Assembly (NCBI GenBank): GCA_903813345.2
Contig: CAIIXF020000001.1
Span: 53,459,885-53,523,884 of the forward strand
DNA length: 64,000 bases
DNA from: Owenia fusiformis
Lineage: Eukaryota > Annelida > Polychaeta > Sabellida > Oweniidae
Direction of reading: 5' to 3'
Position numbers and translations under genes: made by a program. The notes under the pieces are model-generated. The model had not been told where the DNA came from and ran no database searches. It saw nothing but the letters and a program-made list of their open reading frames with translations. Positions 1 through 10,559 of this stretch are shown here, piece after piece (position 1 is the stretch's first letter; each line of letters starts with the position of its first letter).

Positions 1-867
1 GCTCAGCTATAACCATAGGCCAAGGGTAAAGTAATAGTAAGCCGTATATAGAAGAGACTATAAGGTTTTGACTCGATTTAAAGATGGCAGCAAGTAGAAT
101 TCCGCTTAAAAGTATAAATAAACGCAGATTGACTGGCCTGCCCTCTTTCATTTAAAAATTATTTATTTTGAAGGTTTAATACAAAATTATAGTATCCCCT
201 GGCCCACTCTTCGGGAACTGATGTCACAATTCAGGACCACAAGACCGTGGCTCATTTCATCGATTGAATAACATTACAATTCATGGCGAAGAATAAGATC
301 AAACTGAAAACCAATACTTGAGATTGAGTTAGTATTCAATACTACATTGAAGAGATCGAGTGTATATTTGTGATCTGTTTTACTTTTAATAATTAATTTT
401 TGAACCTGGTCACTCTGCCAAGAAGTTGTGCCAAAACCATAGGTATTCATTTTTTCTTAATTTCTTGAACGGGCGTTTTATGAACCTGCACTATACCCAT
501 CGCATATCTAAAAAGTAGGCAAAGCAAACCACATTTGAATTTTGTGGTATATGTGTCAATAACAAACGCAACAAGTGTTTTTCAGGTGTCCTCGGAGAAT
601 GATTTGAAGAAGCAATCGTTCTCCGGCTAGATGATCTTTGATAAAATGCCCACGACAATCCCGAAACCTCACTTACAGTATACTTCACTTAGAAGTTACA
701 AACACAACGGCAATGAATGGATTTATCATCTTTTAAAGGGCCTCCAAGCGTGAAAGAAGCACCTTAGTAAACATGATAAAAAGTGGTTTATGTTTTCTAT
801 ATGTTTTTTCTTCTAGATTTTCATATTGTCGAAGTCAAACTGTTGACATTCAGGATATATAAATAAA
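1..867. other. Non-coding sequence upstream of the Ly6 gene
   Basis: No supported gene or repeat is visible. The segment must hold the promoter and any 5'UTR exon of the Ly6 gene; the only hint is a good splice-acceptor-like site at about 800-816. The minus-strand open frame at 491-688 has no recognisable domain. Confidence 0.4.
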
Positions 868-916
868 ATGGATATCGGATATTTTACGATTCTTTTGCTC
901 TCGCTAGTGTGTCTCG
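868..916 (+). CDS. Ly6 gene coding exon 1 (signal peptide)
   Basis: ATG at 868 opens 16 codons of hydrophobic leader and stops in phase 1 at a GTAAGT donor (917). The A-rich context before the ATG has no competing in-frame start. Confidence 0.8.
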
Positions 917-3775
917 GTAAGTAAATGTGTAGTTTAGCCTATTTTCAAAATTCTTCTATTCCAATATCAAGTTACGGTACGTGAATAGTAGAGGGACTGA
1001 GCTTCGCGCGTTATGAGAACTTGGACGCGAACGTGCATGTGAAATTATCGTTCTCTGGGGATAAGTTCTTCGAAGTAAACACTTGCCCAATTGAGTATAA
1101 AGGTGAAAGGAAAATAGGTGCAATTAGGCCCCTGAAAAAAACAGTTGATCGAAAAGGCCGGGCAGTAATCCGACCATCATGTGGGTCATAATATTACACG
1201 TGCACGTTCTATAACAAACGCGTAACTTAACTTTCATAATGTTGAACTGTTAAGATAAGTGGGCAGTGGTTCTGATATCCATGGGTTCCTAAATCAGGAA
1301 TCTGCAGTAAACATTATATAAAAGCATAAAACTGGGTTATACAAAAGTCTCAGTATGGTTAATTATGAGAGATTTTGATAAAGGGTATATCTGAGGGAAA
1401 TACAATATATTAACCCTAGGGACCGTATATCACCCGCTCACTTCAGATATCAATTATATTCCTGCATGTTATTAATAACACTACGAAGTATGGAATAAAC
1501 AACATTATCCCATACTTAGTAGTGTTATATACCCTTTACATTCGTTTGCCTTCACTTCTTAAAAGAGAGCTTCGTAGTTTAACTAGACTCTGCACGCAGG
1601 GTAAATGTTATAGGGAAATAAAATGCGGGAATATAATCGATGAGGTGAGCGGGTGATGTATATATCTCCCGCTGAGGTGAGCGGGAGATATATATATCCC
1701 CCGCTCGTCAGCAATCCCCGATCTTTCGGTGCTTTTTGAATTCCCGGGATATACTTTGGCTCTACTTGATAAATATTAATTTCATACACTGTTAAATGTT
1801 AAAAGCTGTTGAGTTTTAAAATTGAGATAAAATACTAAGTATAGGATAAATCAGTTATTGAATGCTCGATTTTTGATACAGGGTATCCCTCGATAAATAC
1901 AATATATCAACCCTCGGTCCCTACTAAGTCCCTCGGGTAGATATAATGTATTTCCCTCAGATATGCCCTGTATCAAAAACCTCCCATTAAATAACCTCTA
2001 TTTACACTTTTTAAGCAAATGGGGCTACTAAAGTGGAAAAGCCTGTGGTTTACACTGGGCCAGTACAACCTCTGTCGAATGTAAGCTGCTATACGTGTAT
2101 GGTGAGGCTAAAGAACTCAATGGTATATGAAGGGCATCGGGATTGTCTTTATATTGACTCAAACAGAACATCCATTGAGGCTCAGCCTTGCCTCGCTGGC
2201 TTCTGCTCTGTAAGTATAGTATGAACAAAAGCTGACCTCGGATTTTAGAAACACAACATTTGGACATTTATTGATTGATGATTTGAACTCTGATATAAGT
2301 AGGGGAGAGCGGGGTAAGATGGAACGCGGGTTGAGACGAACGATGGATTTTTATTGAATATTTGTTTAAAAGAGGTTACTGAAGTAAGCTTTTTTTGAAA
2401 ATATATCAAGTGATCTTTCTATTCAATCACAATTTCTTGTCGGCTGCAACTAAAACCCATCGTTCCGTCTCACCCTGCGTTTCATCTTACCCCGCTCTCC
2501 CCTAGTAACCAAAACCCCGCAAAATCTTGAAAAATGTCCTGTTGAAGATTCATATTTTTATTACTTGGAACCTTTAGTATCGATATTCCTCTACTGATTC
2601 CTGTGCAAATCGCTCGGAGTTTGTTTTTTGTAGTTGTGGAGGATTTCAGTAAGGGGCGATTTTCAAGAATTATTTAAAAGTACAAGTATTTCTAAAATAA
2701 ATCCATTCACAGTAGGCTATATACAGAATATCACATCATTTTGAGTGATATCATTTTTGTCGCCGAGTTGATATCAAATATCAACACGAGTGAGCGAAGC
2801 GAATGAGTGTTGATATTTGATATCTACGAGGCGATAAAATGATATCACGAGAAATTATATGATATTGGGTTTATCCCATGATTACAATCACCTTGTGATG
2901 TTCTGATCCAATTTCCAGGACATTGGCAGACAATATAAACTAGAAATTAAAATATCAATTGAATATTTGAAACACTTTATTTTAACAATTAAAAGTAAAT
3001 AACACGATATAGTTCGTCATAAATACCATTTTTTAATCGTTAGTTAGCAGCCTTCTAATCAAATTATATACGCAATCGTAATTCAATACACCAATGAAAC
3101 TTAAAGAGAATAAATTAACGGACCTATTTTCTCAAAAGAGAATAAATTATCTGACCTAATTTCCAACAATATTGTGGCGCGAAATGCAAATGTGATATCA
3201 CACGGATATGCGTGAGATAAACGATATCAGTTTGATAAACGATTTTCTGGAAAATATCACACGGATTTCAATAATATCAGAAATATCAATAGCTGTTATT
3301 CATGTTATTGTACAGATAACACATTTATCGTGGGATAAACACAAATATTTTATGAAATATGTTATTAAAGAACCTCACAGTGTCAGAAAAAAATAAATTA
3401 TCGGTTGAGTAATCATCAGATAAGATAATAAACTCTATTTTTAATTTTTTCCCTTTTCTATGATCTTGCTACTGGTGATCGTCACATTTGTTTGCACTCA
3501 AACAGTCTGTATTGACTATATACATGTAATGCAAGTTGCAACATATTAATGATGGCGGATATTCATTTCAGATCATGCGTATCACACAGGGGGATGTTAT
3601 GACCGTGTCCAGACAATGTTTGCCTCATTGTAAGGTCCGTGACAACACAGACCTTGAGGGGGGCTACAAAACAGTTGTTAATTGTTGCACTAAACACCTT
3701 TGTAACTCGGCCACATCCTTCAAGTTTGGATTCCTCACAACAACCTTTATTGTATTCTGTATAAAGTTTTTATAG
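868..3775 (+). CDS. Ly6/uPAR-family GPI-anchored three-finger protein (3 exons)
   Basis: Joining 868-916, 2016-2209 and 3572-3775 gives one 148-residue reading frame with GT..AG introns (phases 1 and 0). It opens with a signal peptide (hydrophobic FTILLLSLVCLANG). The mature part has ten cysteines in LU-domain order: a CxxC pair (SCYTC) at the start, single cysteines in the middle, and a closing NCC...LCN box. A short hydrophobic C-terminus (FGFLTTTFIVFCIKFL) after the last Cys/Asn fits a GPI-attachment signal. From the family: such proteins are cell-surface ligands, receptor modulators or adhesion factors with a three-finger fold; the partner cannot be inferred here. A possible 5'UTR splice acceptor (pyrimidine tract ending in AG at 815-816) lies upstream. 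A poly(A) signal AATAAA is at 4090-4095. No paralogue is visible nearby. Family assignment is firm, exact function unknown. Confidence 0.85.
1362..1986. repeat. Cluster of palindromic MITE-like repeats in Ly6 intron 1
   Basis: A unit beginning with GATAAAGGGTATATCTGAGG at 1371 recurs inverted at about 1908-1986, and 1865-1986 is itself a near-palindrome. Between them are a second hairpin (arms 1474-1493 and 1509-1528) and a short tandem of 'CCCGCT(CA)' / 'TATATATCTCCC' blocks around 1640-1710. The same palindrome family recurs at 20885-20986 and 63340-63412. Confidence 0.6.
1531..1605 (+). repeat. 75-80 bp dispersed repeat, copy 1
   Basis: Starts ACCCTTTACATTCGTTTG and ends GCAGGGTAAA. A close copy lies at 4845-4921 in the same orientation, and part of it at 26503-26556 in reverse. 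No coding potential. Confidence 0.6.
2016..2209 (+). CDS. Ly6 gene coding exon 2 (first half of LU domain)
   Basis: The acceptor TTTTTAAG precedes 2016 and restores the frame from exon 1 (ANGATKV...). It encodes the first five cysteines and ends in phase 0 at GTAAGT (2210). The residues NVS and NRT are N-glycosylation sequons. Confidence 0.82.
2302..2502. mobile_element. TA-flanked MITE (201 bp) in Ly6 intron 2
   Basis: Long terminal inverted repeats begin GGGGAGAGCGGGGTAAGATG and end with the matching complement; the conserved arms cover roughly 45 bp on each side. TA dinucleotides flank both ends (2300-2301 and 2503-2504), the target-site signature of Tc1/mariner elements. No ORF, so non-autonomous. 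Confidence 0.75.
2743..2848. repeat. Near-perfect palindrome (GTGATATCA family)
   Basis: Arms of about 45 bp (GTGATATCATTTTTGTCGCC ... and its complement) surround a short loop containing GAGCGAAGCG. It would form a long hairpin. A looser relative occurs at 19629-19744. Further GATATCACACGGAT words at 3190-3290 suggest a decayed copy. Confidence 0.65.
3572..3775 (+). CDS. Ly6 gene coding exon 3 (second half of LU domain, GPI signal)
   Basis: The acceptor is TTTCAG at 3571. The exon encodes the last five cysteines, the conserved CC...CN ending and the hydrophobic tail, then TAG at 3773-3775. Confidence 0.82.
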   Translation: MMRITQGDVMTVSRQCLPHCKVRDNTDLEGGYKTVVNCCTKHLCNSATSFKFGFLTTTFIVFCIKFL

Positions 3776-4165
3776 AGACAACTGCAAAATTACAGTATAT
3801 AACTATGACTGCGCCTGTGAATCAACTTTGACTTCGTCCGTTCTGTGCTACTTCATATACAGGTTTCTCTCTAGTTTTGACAAACAAGGTGTTGCGTCCG
3901 AAGAGAAAATACAAAATAGGCAACCCACCACACTGCCATCTTTCTATTGGCCCTGGTGTTATGGGAGGAAACAACAAATGTAGAGTAGATCCTATTATTG
4001 GACCCTTCATTTAGACTAGAGATGCAAATCTTGGCAATTTATGACTCGAATATGAAGGGACTATATAGTCTTTTGGCTTCGTTTTTGTTAATAAAGTAAC
4101 AGTATTATCGTTATGATTAATGTTCGCTTCAGTCATGTGTTTTGTACTTCCGTAGTCCTTATAGT
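3776..4165. other. 3' UTR / downstream flank of the Ly6 gene
   Basis: Non-coding by inspection. AATAAA at 4090-4095 is the best poly(A) signal, which would give a 3' UTR of about 0.33 kb. The minus-strand open frames at 3822-4010 and 4011-4193 are featureless. Confidence 0.4.
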
Positions 4166-4531
4166 ATGCAGGGCTTCCCAAAAAACGCAACACGATTGTA
4201 AAACCACAAAACCAGTGATGATTACATCAATTTCATTTATTTTACCATGAAGCCACGTGTCTTCTTTTTCAAATGATATGTTATTTATTCATATATGACC
4301 ACAGACCACTGAGGTTTTAGACATTACGACTATTAACAGAGAATCACCAATGAGGTTGCTGCTCTTCGCTAGAACACATATGATTCAAAGAGGTATTTGT
4401 GACATGGAGAGAAGAGCCAATCTCTGTTTAGAGAAATGGTGGCCATGTGATAAATGAAATTGATGTAATCATCACTGGTTTTATGGTTTTACAATATTTT
4501 TGCTTGTTGCGTTTTTTGGGACGCACCGCAT
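4166..4531. mobile_element. Inverted-repeat MITE-like element (~366 bp)
   Basis: Arms of about 80 bp: the left (4166-4246) contains TCCCAAAAAACGCAAC and CAGTGATGATTACATCAATT; the right (4449-4531) is the complement. No coding capacity. Ends lie next to TAT/TA sequence. Confidence 0.7.
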
Positions 4532-4658
4532 ATAACCATGGGATTTGCGAATTTGGCGATTATACTAAATAAAAGCATGAATAACTGCACTTTTCATCCT
4601 ACACTCCCCTCAGTAAATTTGGCTACTGGAAGTCCTAAAGCCTATTCATGTTTGAATC

Positions 4659-4815
4659 TTTGCTTGTATTCGTGAATGCAACTTTCGGCTTTCGGCTACC
4701 AAAATATGGAATAGTGGCAAGTCCTATTGATATTCAAATGAGTTGCCCATAAAATAGTAGGCTTAAGTTAATCCAGTAGCCGACAGCCGAAAGTTGCATT
4801 CGTAAATACAAGCTT
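4659..4815. mobile_element. Palindromic MITE-like element (~157 bp)
   Basis: Arms of about 50 bp containing GAATGCAACTTTCGGCT and its complement flank a 60-bp centre that includes ATAAAATAGTAGG. A truncated relative sits at 20405-20506 with the same centre (AAATAGTAGG) and right arm. Confidence 0.65.
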
Positions 4816-4844
4816 TATTTTGTTACTTCAATACAAACATTTGT

Positions 4845-4921
4845 ACCCTTTGCATTCGTTCGACTTCACTTCTTAAATAAGAGCTTCGTAGTTCATAACT
4901 AGACTCTACGCGCAGGGTAAA
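4845..4921 (+). repeat. 75-80 bp dispersed repeat, copy 2
   Basis: Matches 1531-1605 over its full length (ACCCTTTGCATTCGTTCGAC ... GCAGGGTAAA) and directly abuts the palindromic element at 4659-4815. Confidence 0.6.
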
Positions 4922-5520
4922 ACATTAGAAAATGATGAACATTTTTTAAGTCCACAAAAATATAAGGCTTAATGCGAGATTCAGAAGGGAACTTCTGGTT
5001 TCCAAACTAATGGAGGGGTGTAAATAATCTTGGAATATTTTTCAGCCGTAATGCTATGTATCCTTCTTCTTGCCTTCTTTTCTGAAATATTCGCACGTTT
5101 TTTTCGATTCTAAAAAGAAATGTCTACATGTTTTTAAGCTTCGATAATCACAGAAAATGAGCTTTATGAACAAGCCTTTTGATTGTGTAAAGCACATGTC
5201 ATTATGATTTATGAAATATGAGAATCTCAGCTATTAACTCTTAAGAATGTTTTTGTACCAAAAGCGAAAAACTGAATCCGTGAATCCATCGCTAAGTTAG
5301 GATGCTAGATGAAGAAACTAATAACATTATTTGGAACTTAGATCGTACGTTAACTACACGTATAAGATTATTGAGAATTAACCTTTCCGAGAATTGGGTT
5401 TAAATTGGGAAAACGAAATATTTTTCGAAACTCTATCACCGGAATGGCCAAATGTACTGTTTACATTAAGAACCCCTATTCTTACGAATGACAATGTATT
5501 CTAGAAATACTATCCAACAT

Positions 5521-6492
5521 GAATCTACTTGTTGAGACTCGATCAACTTGAGTTCTTCTGAGAAATGAGGATTTCAGCAAGCGTACATTGACTTGGTAAC
5601 TGGTCAACTCGTACCCAAGACAACTTGTACTCAAGACAACTCGTACCCAAGTATATATTTTGGGCTTGGAATGTAAATAGATATACAAATTATAATTGTT
5701 ACAATATAATTGTTCAGAATAGTTTAAAGTTTGAAGAAGAATTTTCGGAAGAAATTGATTTAATTTTGTGACATTTTGATTATTGTCAGAAGTCACATTC
5801 ATGAAAGTCACATTCATGAAATTTAGCAAGAAAATATTTTGAATAATATAATATACATAATAATATAATATTAATATCGAATATTATTTTGGTACTAATT
5901 CATACATGATATAATATACTTTGTACGCATGTGCTCAAACATAATCCAATTTATTTACGAAGTGGAAAAGAAATTAAGAGATTAAACTAATCCTTTAAAC
6001 TTTCTCTAAATGCACAACATTTATTGTTTGATTCATTTGTAGAAAAGTCACTGTTGTAATTATATTTATTTATTATATGTTTGACAAAAAAAATGTTGAG
6101 AACAAGCGCTTCAATAAAAAGGTGATCCAAGTTAAATGTCTTTTAAATTCAAAAAATATTGAGGCTTATTTGATTCACATTATAACATGAAAACATTATT
6201 ATACAAACTCAATTTGTATTCCTAATATGCAGCCATAATATAAAAAAGTAATACTGAAAATAAACTTAGGTACGAGTTGTCTTGGGTATGAGTTGTCTTG
6301 GGTACGAGTTGTCTTGGGTATGAGTTGACTAGGAAGCCATTGACTTTACATGAGGCATAGACCATTGACCGATGACTTAGCCTCGGGATACCATCATGTA
6401 TGTCACCATGTAAAGCCGATTACAGCCTTAATTGCTAAATCCTCATTTTCTCAGAAGAACTCAAGTTGATCGAATGTCAACAAGTAGATTTA
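5521..6492. mobile_element. Non-autonomous element with ~60-bp TIRs and inner inverted tandem repeats (~970 bp)
   Basis: The left arm (5521-5579) and right arm (6434-6492) are reverse complements, sharing ATCAACTTGAGTTCTTCTGA. Inside, a 16-17 bp unit (GTACCCAAGACAACTC) is tandemly repeated at 5606-5655, and its complement (GAGTTGTCTTGGGTAC) at 6269-6327, facing each other. The middle is A/T-rich and non-coding. Confidence 0.7.
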
Positions 6493-7428
6493 GCATAGGC
6501 GTAGCCAGGATGGGGTGCGATCTATCTAAGATAGAGAAGAAAGTGCTTTCCATTTGAAGATTCTAGCTCAATTTTGAAGGAAGTTGCATCAATTTTTGTA
6601 AAATTCAAAACAAATGTTATAACTTTTTTGGGGTTGCGTGTCGCCCTGACTAAAAACCGAATGGCGATCGCACCCCCCTCCCCCCCCCCCCCCGACTGAA
6701 AGCTGACTACGCCCCTGTTCATGTTGGACAGTATTGGTAGAATCCATTTTCGAAAGTAAGAATAGTGGTTATCAAACAGGACACTAACTATAAGGCCGTT
6801 TTGAAATTTTGGGTTAGTGCAACTTCTTTTTGTGTGAATGATGTGTATCGTCCATTTTGTGAACAGCTCAAGAAAATGAAAACCCCGAATTTCACATGTG
6901 GACAACGTTAGAAAAACAAAACATTGAACAAATACTTATATTAAAATACTTATATTGCCAAAATTAAACAAACATATATGAAGACTTTTCTCATACCCTC
7001 GTCGCTTTTGCATGTGAAAAACTATTGAGCTTCTAAAATACGACCACTAAGCTTAAAGTTTACCCCGATTCTATTCATTCAACAACTATTGCACTATTGC
7101 AAAAAAAACTAGGGCTACATTATGATGTTTTCTGAAAGGCCTCAATGACAGATTTGTTAAACAACAACAATATGGTATTCAAAGAACTATACAATTCTGT
7201 TTTCACAGTGTGTAATTCAATGCAAAAAATATGACACCCCTGTCAAAAAGAATCGAAATGGAATCGATCGATATATGGTTTCTACAAATTCCATTGGGAC
7301 TTTATTTTGGTGAAGACTAATATTAAAAAAATTAAGAAGGTCTATTTTGTTGATATTCCGATTTATTGGTGTACATGGGAATGGCGATTTTCAAAAGTGA
7401 CTCAATCTCTAATTGAGACAAAATCCTG
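6493..7428. other. Non-coding stretch with a poly-C tract
   Basis: Contains a run of about 21 bases that is almost pure C around 6674-6694. No gene is supported; the minus-strand open frame at 6522-6905 is interrupted low-complexity sequence with no recognised domain. Confidence 0.4.
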
Positions 7429-8130
7429 ATGAGCTGGATAATAAGCATTGGAAATGTATATACACTTGAGGAGTTTCTTCATTTTAGTTTGACTGCAGAT
7501 GAAAAGTGTAACCAAGCAAGGGAAGCATTGATGGGTGATTTTGGGTGGAAACCCATTTTAAGCTTGATTGATAAAAGACAGATTGATTTTTATGCCTTTT
7601 TAAAGTATGCCACAAGGTCTGCACAAAGACATCTTTAATGATTTATCTGACCTCTATCATAATGATAATGAAATCCCATGGAAATTTTTCTCTAATATTC
7701 AGTCAATTTTCCCAAAGATGGTGCCATGTTAAGGAATGATAGAGACTGGTATTCATCCTTTCTCTCAATATCTAAGGAAGAGCATCAGAACAACTTCTTG
7801 AAGGCAATAAGTGAGAAATCATCTTTGACCACTTATCGTGATCTTCAGCCTACAGTGCACTTGTCAGGGAGGATTACTTGTGCCCCACTTCTGACTTTTA
7901 TGGCCAGAAGATTAGATTTAAGGCTCTTATAGCTGTTTTAGCACTAATGTTGATTTAAGTAGTCAATGCAAATGCAAAGATATGTGTACTTTATGAGATT
8001 GCATCTACCGCGATACAGTTTGAATGTCCAGCCGACCACTTTATTAGACATGAACTCATGCTTGACTTTATAAATGCTTGTAATAGTGAAATGTTCTCAT
8101 ATTTCCGACCTAGCCAGAAAATTTGATGCT
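7429..8130 (+). pseudogene. Frameshifted ORF relic, possibly the 3' end of a non-LTR retrotransposon RT gene
   Basis: Three short open segments in different + frames read on from one another: 7429-7638 (ending ...FLKYATRSAQRHL), a +1 continuation (NDLSDLYHNDNEIPWKF), and 7726-7932 (KSSLTTYRDLQ...). They are followed by a Cys/His-bearing stretch (QCKCKDMCTL, ECPADHFIRHELML) broken by stops. Lys/Ser-Thr-Tyr followed by a C...C...H...C pattern resembles the C-terminus of LINE-type reverse transcriptases, but this is from memory of the pattern, not an alignment. It is clearly not an intact gene. An alternative is a decayed lineage-specific gene. Confidence 0.4.
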
Positions 8131-8623
8131 TTGTCAAAGCGATTTTTAGTCAAATTATATACTGCCATTAAAGTAAGATTGTATGACATGCAATCACTTT
8201 TTAATGTGCATGTATATTTTTAATGTGTATGTTTTACTACATAGATGTAACTGTAAAAATGCTGCACTACAAGGTTGTATGTGCCACTGTTCTAAAAGTG
8301 TTTTAGCAAATAAAAAAATAAAAAAGATATGTAGTCCATACGGAGCTTACGGCATGTGTTTATTTGTCTTTTCTCCTCAATCTAGTAAAACAGAAAGGGT
8401 TGCCAATTTTTTAAAGGGGCCTGTATAAGTTTACGCGAGAACGAGGCCAAGTTTCATTTTACCTTTTACAACGGAACATTTTTGATTTGTGATATTCCAA
8501 CAGAGTTAAGAACTGGCAGCGAGTGTCATTAAGTGTATAAGGTTTCTTAAGGATAACTAGCCGGCCAGCATGGTTTAAAAGTGAAAGAATAGTTTCACAA
8601 CACGATTTGCCATAATAGATAAC
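8131..8623. other. Upstream region of the ecto-apyrase gene
   Basis: A/T-rich non-coding sequence, which should include the promoter and 5' UTR of the gene starting at 8624/8654. No TATA box or clear element could be singled out. Confidence 0.35.
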
Positions 8624-9994
8624 ATGATAAAAATAGGAAGACTGACTGTGAAAATGAATTTTCAGAAAGTTATTCTAACATTCTTGGGAATTGTAGCATG
8701 TTACGACTGTCTTGCTGCTGAGTATGGGATCATCATAGATGCTGGTAGTAGCGGCAGTCGGGCAAGAATCTACACATGGCCCGAGAGGACAGAGTTGACA
8801 GAAGTCATCCAACTCAGGGAAGTTGCGAACAAGAAAAGCAAACCAGGATTAAGTGCTTTTGTGGGTGATGCCCAAGGGATCAGAAACCATCTCTCCCAAC
8901 TCATTGAAGCTTGTAAAGATAACGTACCAGAGGAGAAGCGACCGAATACCCCAATTTATCTCATGGCCACTGCTGGAATGAGACTTTTAACTGGGACAGA
9001 CGCCTTCGCAATCTACCAAACGGTGAACGATTTACTTTCTCACAAATCCTTCTCACCATTTGACTTTACCAAGGGGAACGCAAGAACTCTTTCTGGGGAG
9101 GAGGAAGGAGCATTCACATGGATATCCGCCAACCAACTTAATGGTTTGTTCGGAAATGATCGCACAACGAATAGAACCGTTGGTATTATGGAAATGGGTG
9201 GAGCCTCAACCCAGATGGCCTTCGTACCACGGGGGAGTCTTTTAGCTGACAAGTTCCCTGTTTATGTGGCTGGCAAGTATTATCCGTTATATGTCCATAG
9301 CTACCTCTACTACGGCCAGGACTTTGCAAGTAAAAAGATCAAGGACTACATCTACAGAATGAGAACAGACAGAGACGCAACTAACTTTTCTAACCCTTGT
9401 ATGTTAGTAGGTGATCAGAAGACCGAGATGATAGAAGGTACGAACGTACAATTTCAGGGTACTGGACAGGCGGACGATTGTCTGGAACTCATACAAGCTG
9501 AACTTGTCTTTAAAGTCCCAGATTATCGTTGCTACCCCAAACCATGTTCTATAGGACAGGTATACCAACCAGTAATTCCTGCGGATATGATATTCCATGC
9601 TGTTTCTGCTTTTGCCTTCACTGTAAAAGATATGAATGCCTATTCTAGCGGGGAGAGCACCACGGCTAAGGTGATTTTGGCCACGAGCAGGGAGTTTTGT
9701 AAGATGGATCTAGAGACTGCCTTAAATAAGACAGGTAATCGCTTTGTTGACACATTGTGTTTCTCGGGTCTATTCATTTCCACATTGCTCACTGATGGAT
9801 GGGGCTTTGGTGAAGACAGGAAGATAGATGCGGCTGGGGAAATTGCAGATCAAGAATTAACTTGGACTCCCGGTGCAATGGTCTACGAGGTAGAGCGACG
9901 GGATAGGGGTCATTTCGAGCCTGTTACTGCAACTGCGTCAACTCAGGAAACTGCTATTATCCTGACAGTTATGCTCATTGCAGCTGGTCTATGA
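8624..9994 (+). CDS. Ecto-nucleoside triphosphate diphosphohydrolase (GDA1/CD39 apyrase), intronless
   Basis: A single 456-codon frame with all five apyrase conserved regions: ACR1 DAGSSGSR (39-46), ACR2 ATAGMR (115-120), ACR3 SGEEEGAF (157-164, with the catalytic Glu), ACR4 GIMEMGGASTQ (187-197) and ACR5 DGWGFGED (391-398). The family hydrolyses extracellular or lumenal NTPs/NDPs to NMPs with Ca/Mg. A signal peptide begins best at the second Met (residue 11, base 8654: MNFQKVILTFLGIVACYDCLA), so translation may start there; the Cys pattern fits a secretory protein. Unlike CD39 (two membrane spans), the C-terminus has only a 14-residue hydrophobic tail (TAIILTVMLIAAGL), which could be a GPI signal or weak anchor. 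No introns over 1.37 kb, while neighbouring genes are intron-rich: a retrocopy origin is possible but ACRs are intact. Poly(A) signal candidate AATAAA near 10158. Confidence 0.93.
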   Translation: MIKIGRLTVKMNFQKVILTFLGIVACYDCLAAEYGIIIDAGSSGSRARIYTWPERTELTEVIQLREVANKKSKPGLSAFVGDAQGIRNHLSQLIEACKDNVPEEKRPNTPIYLMATAGMRLLTGTDAFAIYQTVNDLLSHKSFSPFDFTKGNARTLSGEEEGAFTWISANQLNGLFGNDRTTNRTVGIMEMGGASTQMAFVPRGSLLADKFPVYVAGKYYPLYVHSYLYYGQDFASKKIKDYIYRMRTDRDATNFSNPCMLVGDQKTEMIEGTNVQFQGTGQADDCLELIQAELVFKVPDYRCYPKPCSIGQVYQPVIPADMIFHAVSAFAFTVKDMNAYSSGESTTAKVILATSREFCKMDLETALNKTGNRFVDTLCFSGLFISTLLTDGWGFGEDRKIDAAGEIADQELTWTPGAMVYEVERRDRGHFEPVTATASTQETAIILTVMLIAAGL

Positions 9995-10154
9995 TAAAAA
10001 CATACATTTTTAGGCCGGTATAAAGATGGCAGTTGTGTTGTTCGAATTATTTAGATATATTCAGACAGTTTGGCTCATTGCAGCTGGTCTATGAAAAAAA
10101 CATATATATTTATAGGCCGGTATAAAGATGGCAGTTGTGTTGTTCGAATTATTA
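9964..10154 (+). repeat. Tandem duplication (100-bp offset) spanning the apyrase stop codon
   Basis: About 90 bp starting with GACAGTTATGCTCATTGCAG at 9964 is repeated from 10064 with only a few differences. It includes the last codons (GCTCATTGCAGCTGGTCTATGA), the stop and GGCCGGTATAAAGATGGCAG. The second copy lies in the 3' UTR. Confidence 0.85.
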
Positions 10155-10559
10155 CGATAAATAAAGTAATATAAAATGCCTTTGAATAATTGCCATGCAT
10201 CCTTTTAACAACAGTATATATAATATGTTCAACTCTAAGGTGGCTTGTGTACTTCTTCTCCAATCGTATGCACATGTAGTATCTTTACTATATTTATCTT
10301 AGTCCAGAGTTGAGCTCTAATATCATATTGTCTTTCTGTACCAGATTTCATCCAGACATTTTGAGCTTTCAATCACAATACTTTTTACGAGCTAGATGAT
10401 TAGCGTCAAGTGAAAATATTTTTAAAATAAATACATAAGAGATATAAGACTTCGGTGTACCCCTCGTGTTGATTTTGACCATCCTTCTTTGCTTAATTTG
10501 ATTCGTTTTGCTTAGACGGATACTTCTCTGTTCTATGAAGATCTTTATAATGCACGATG

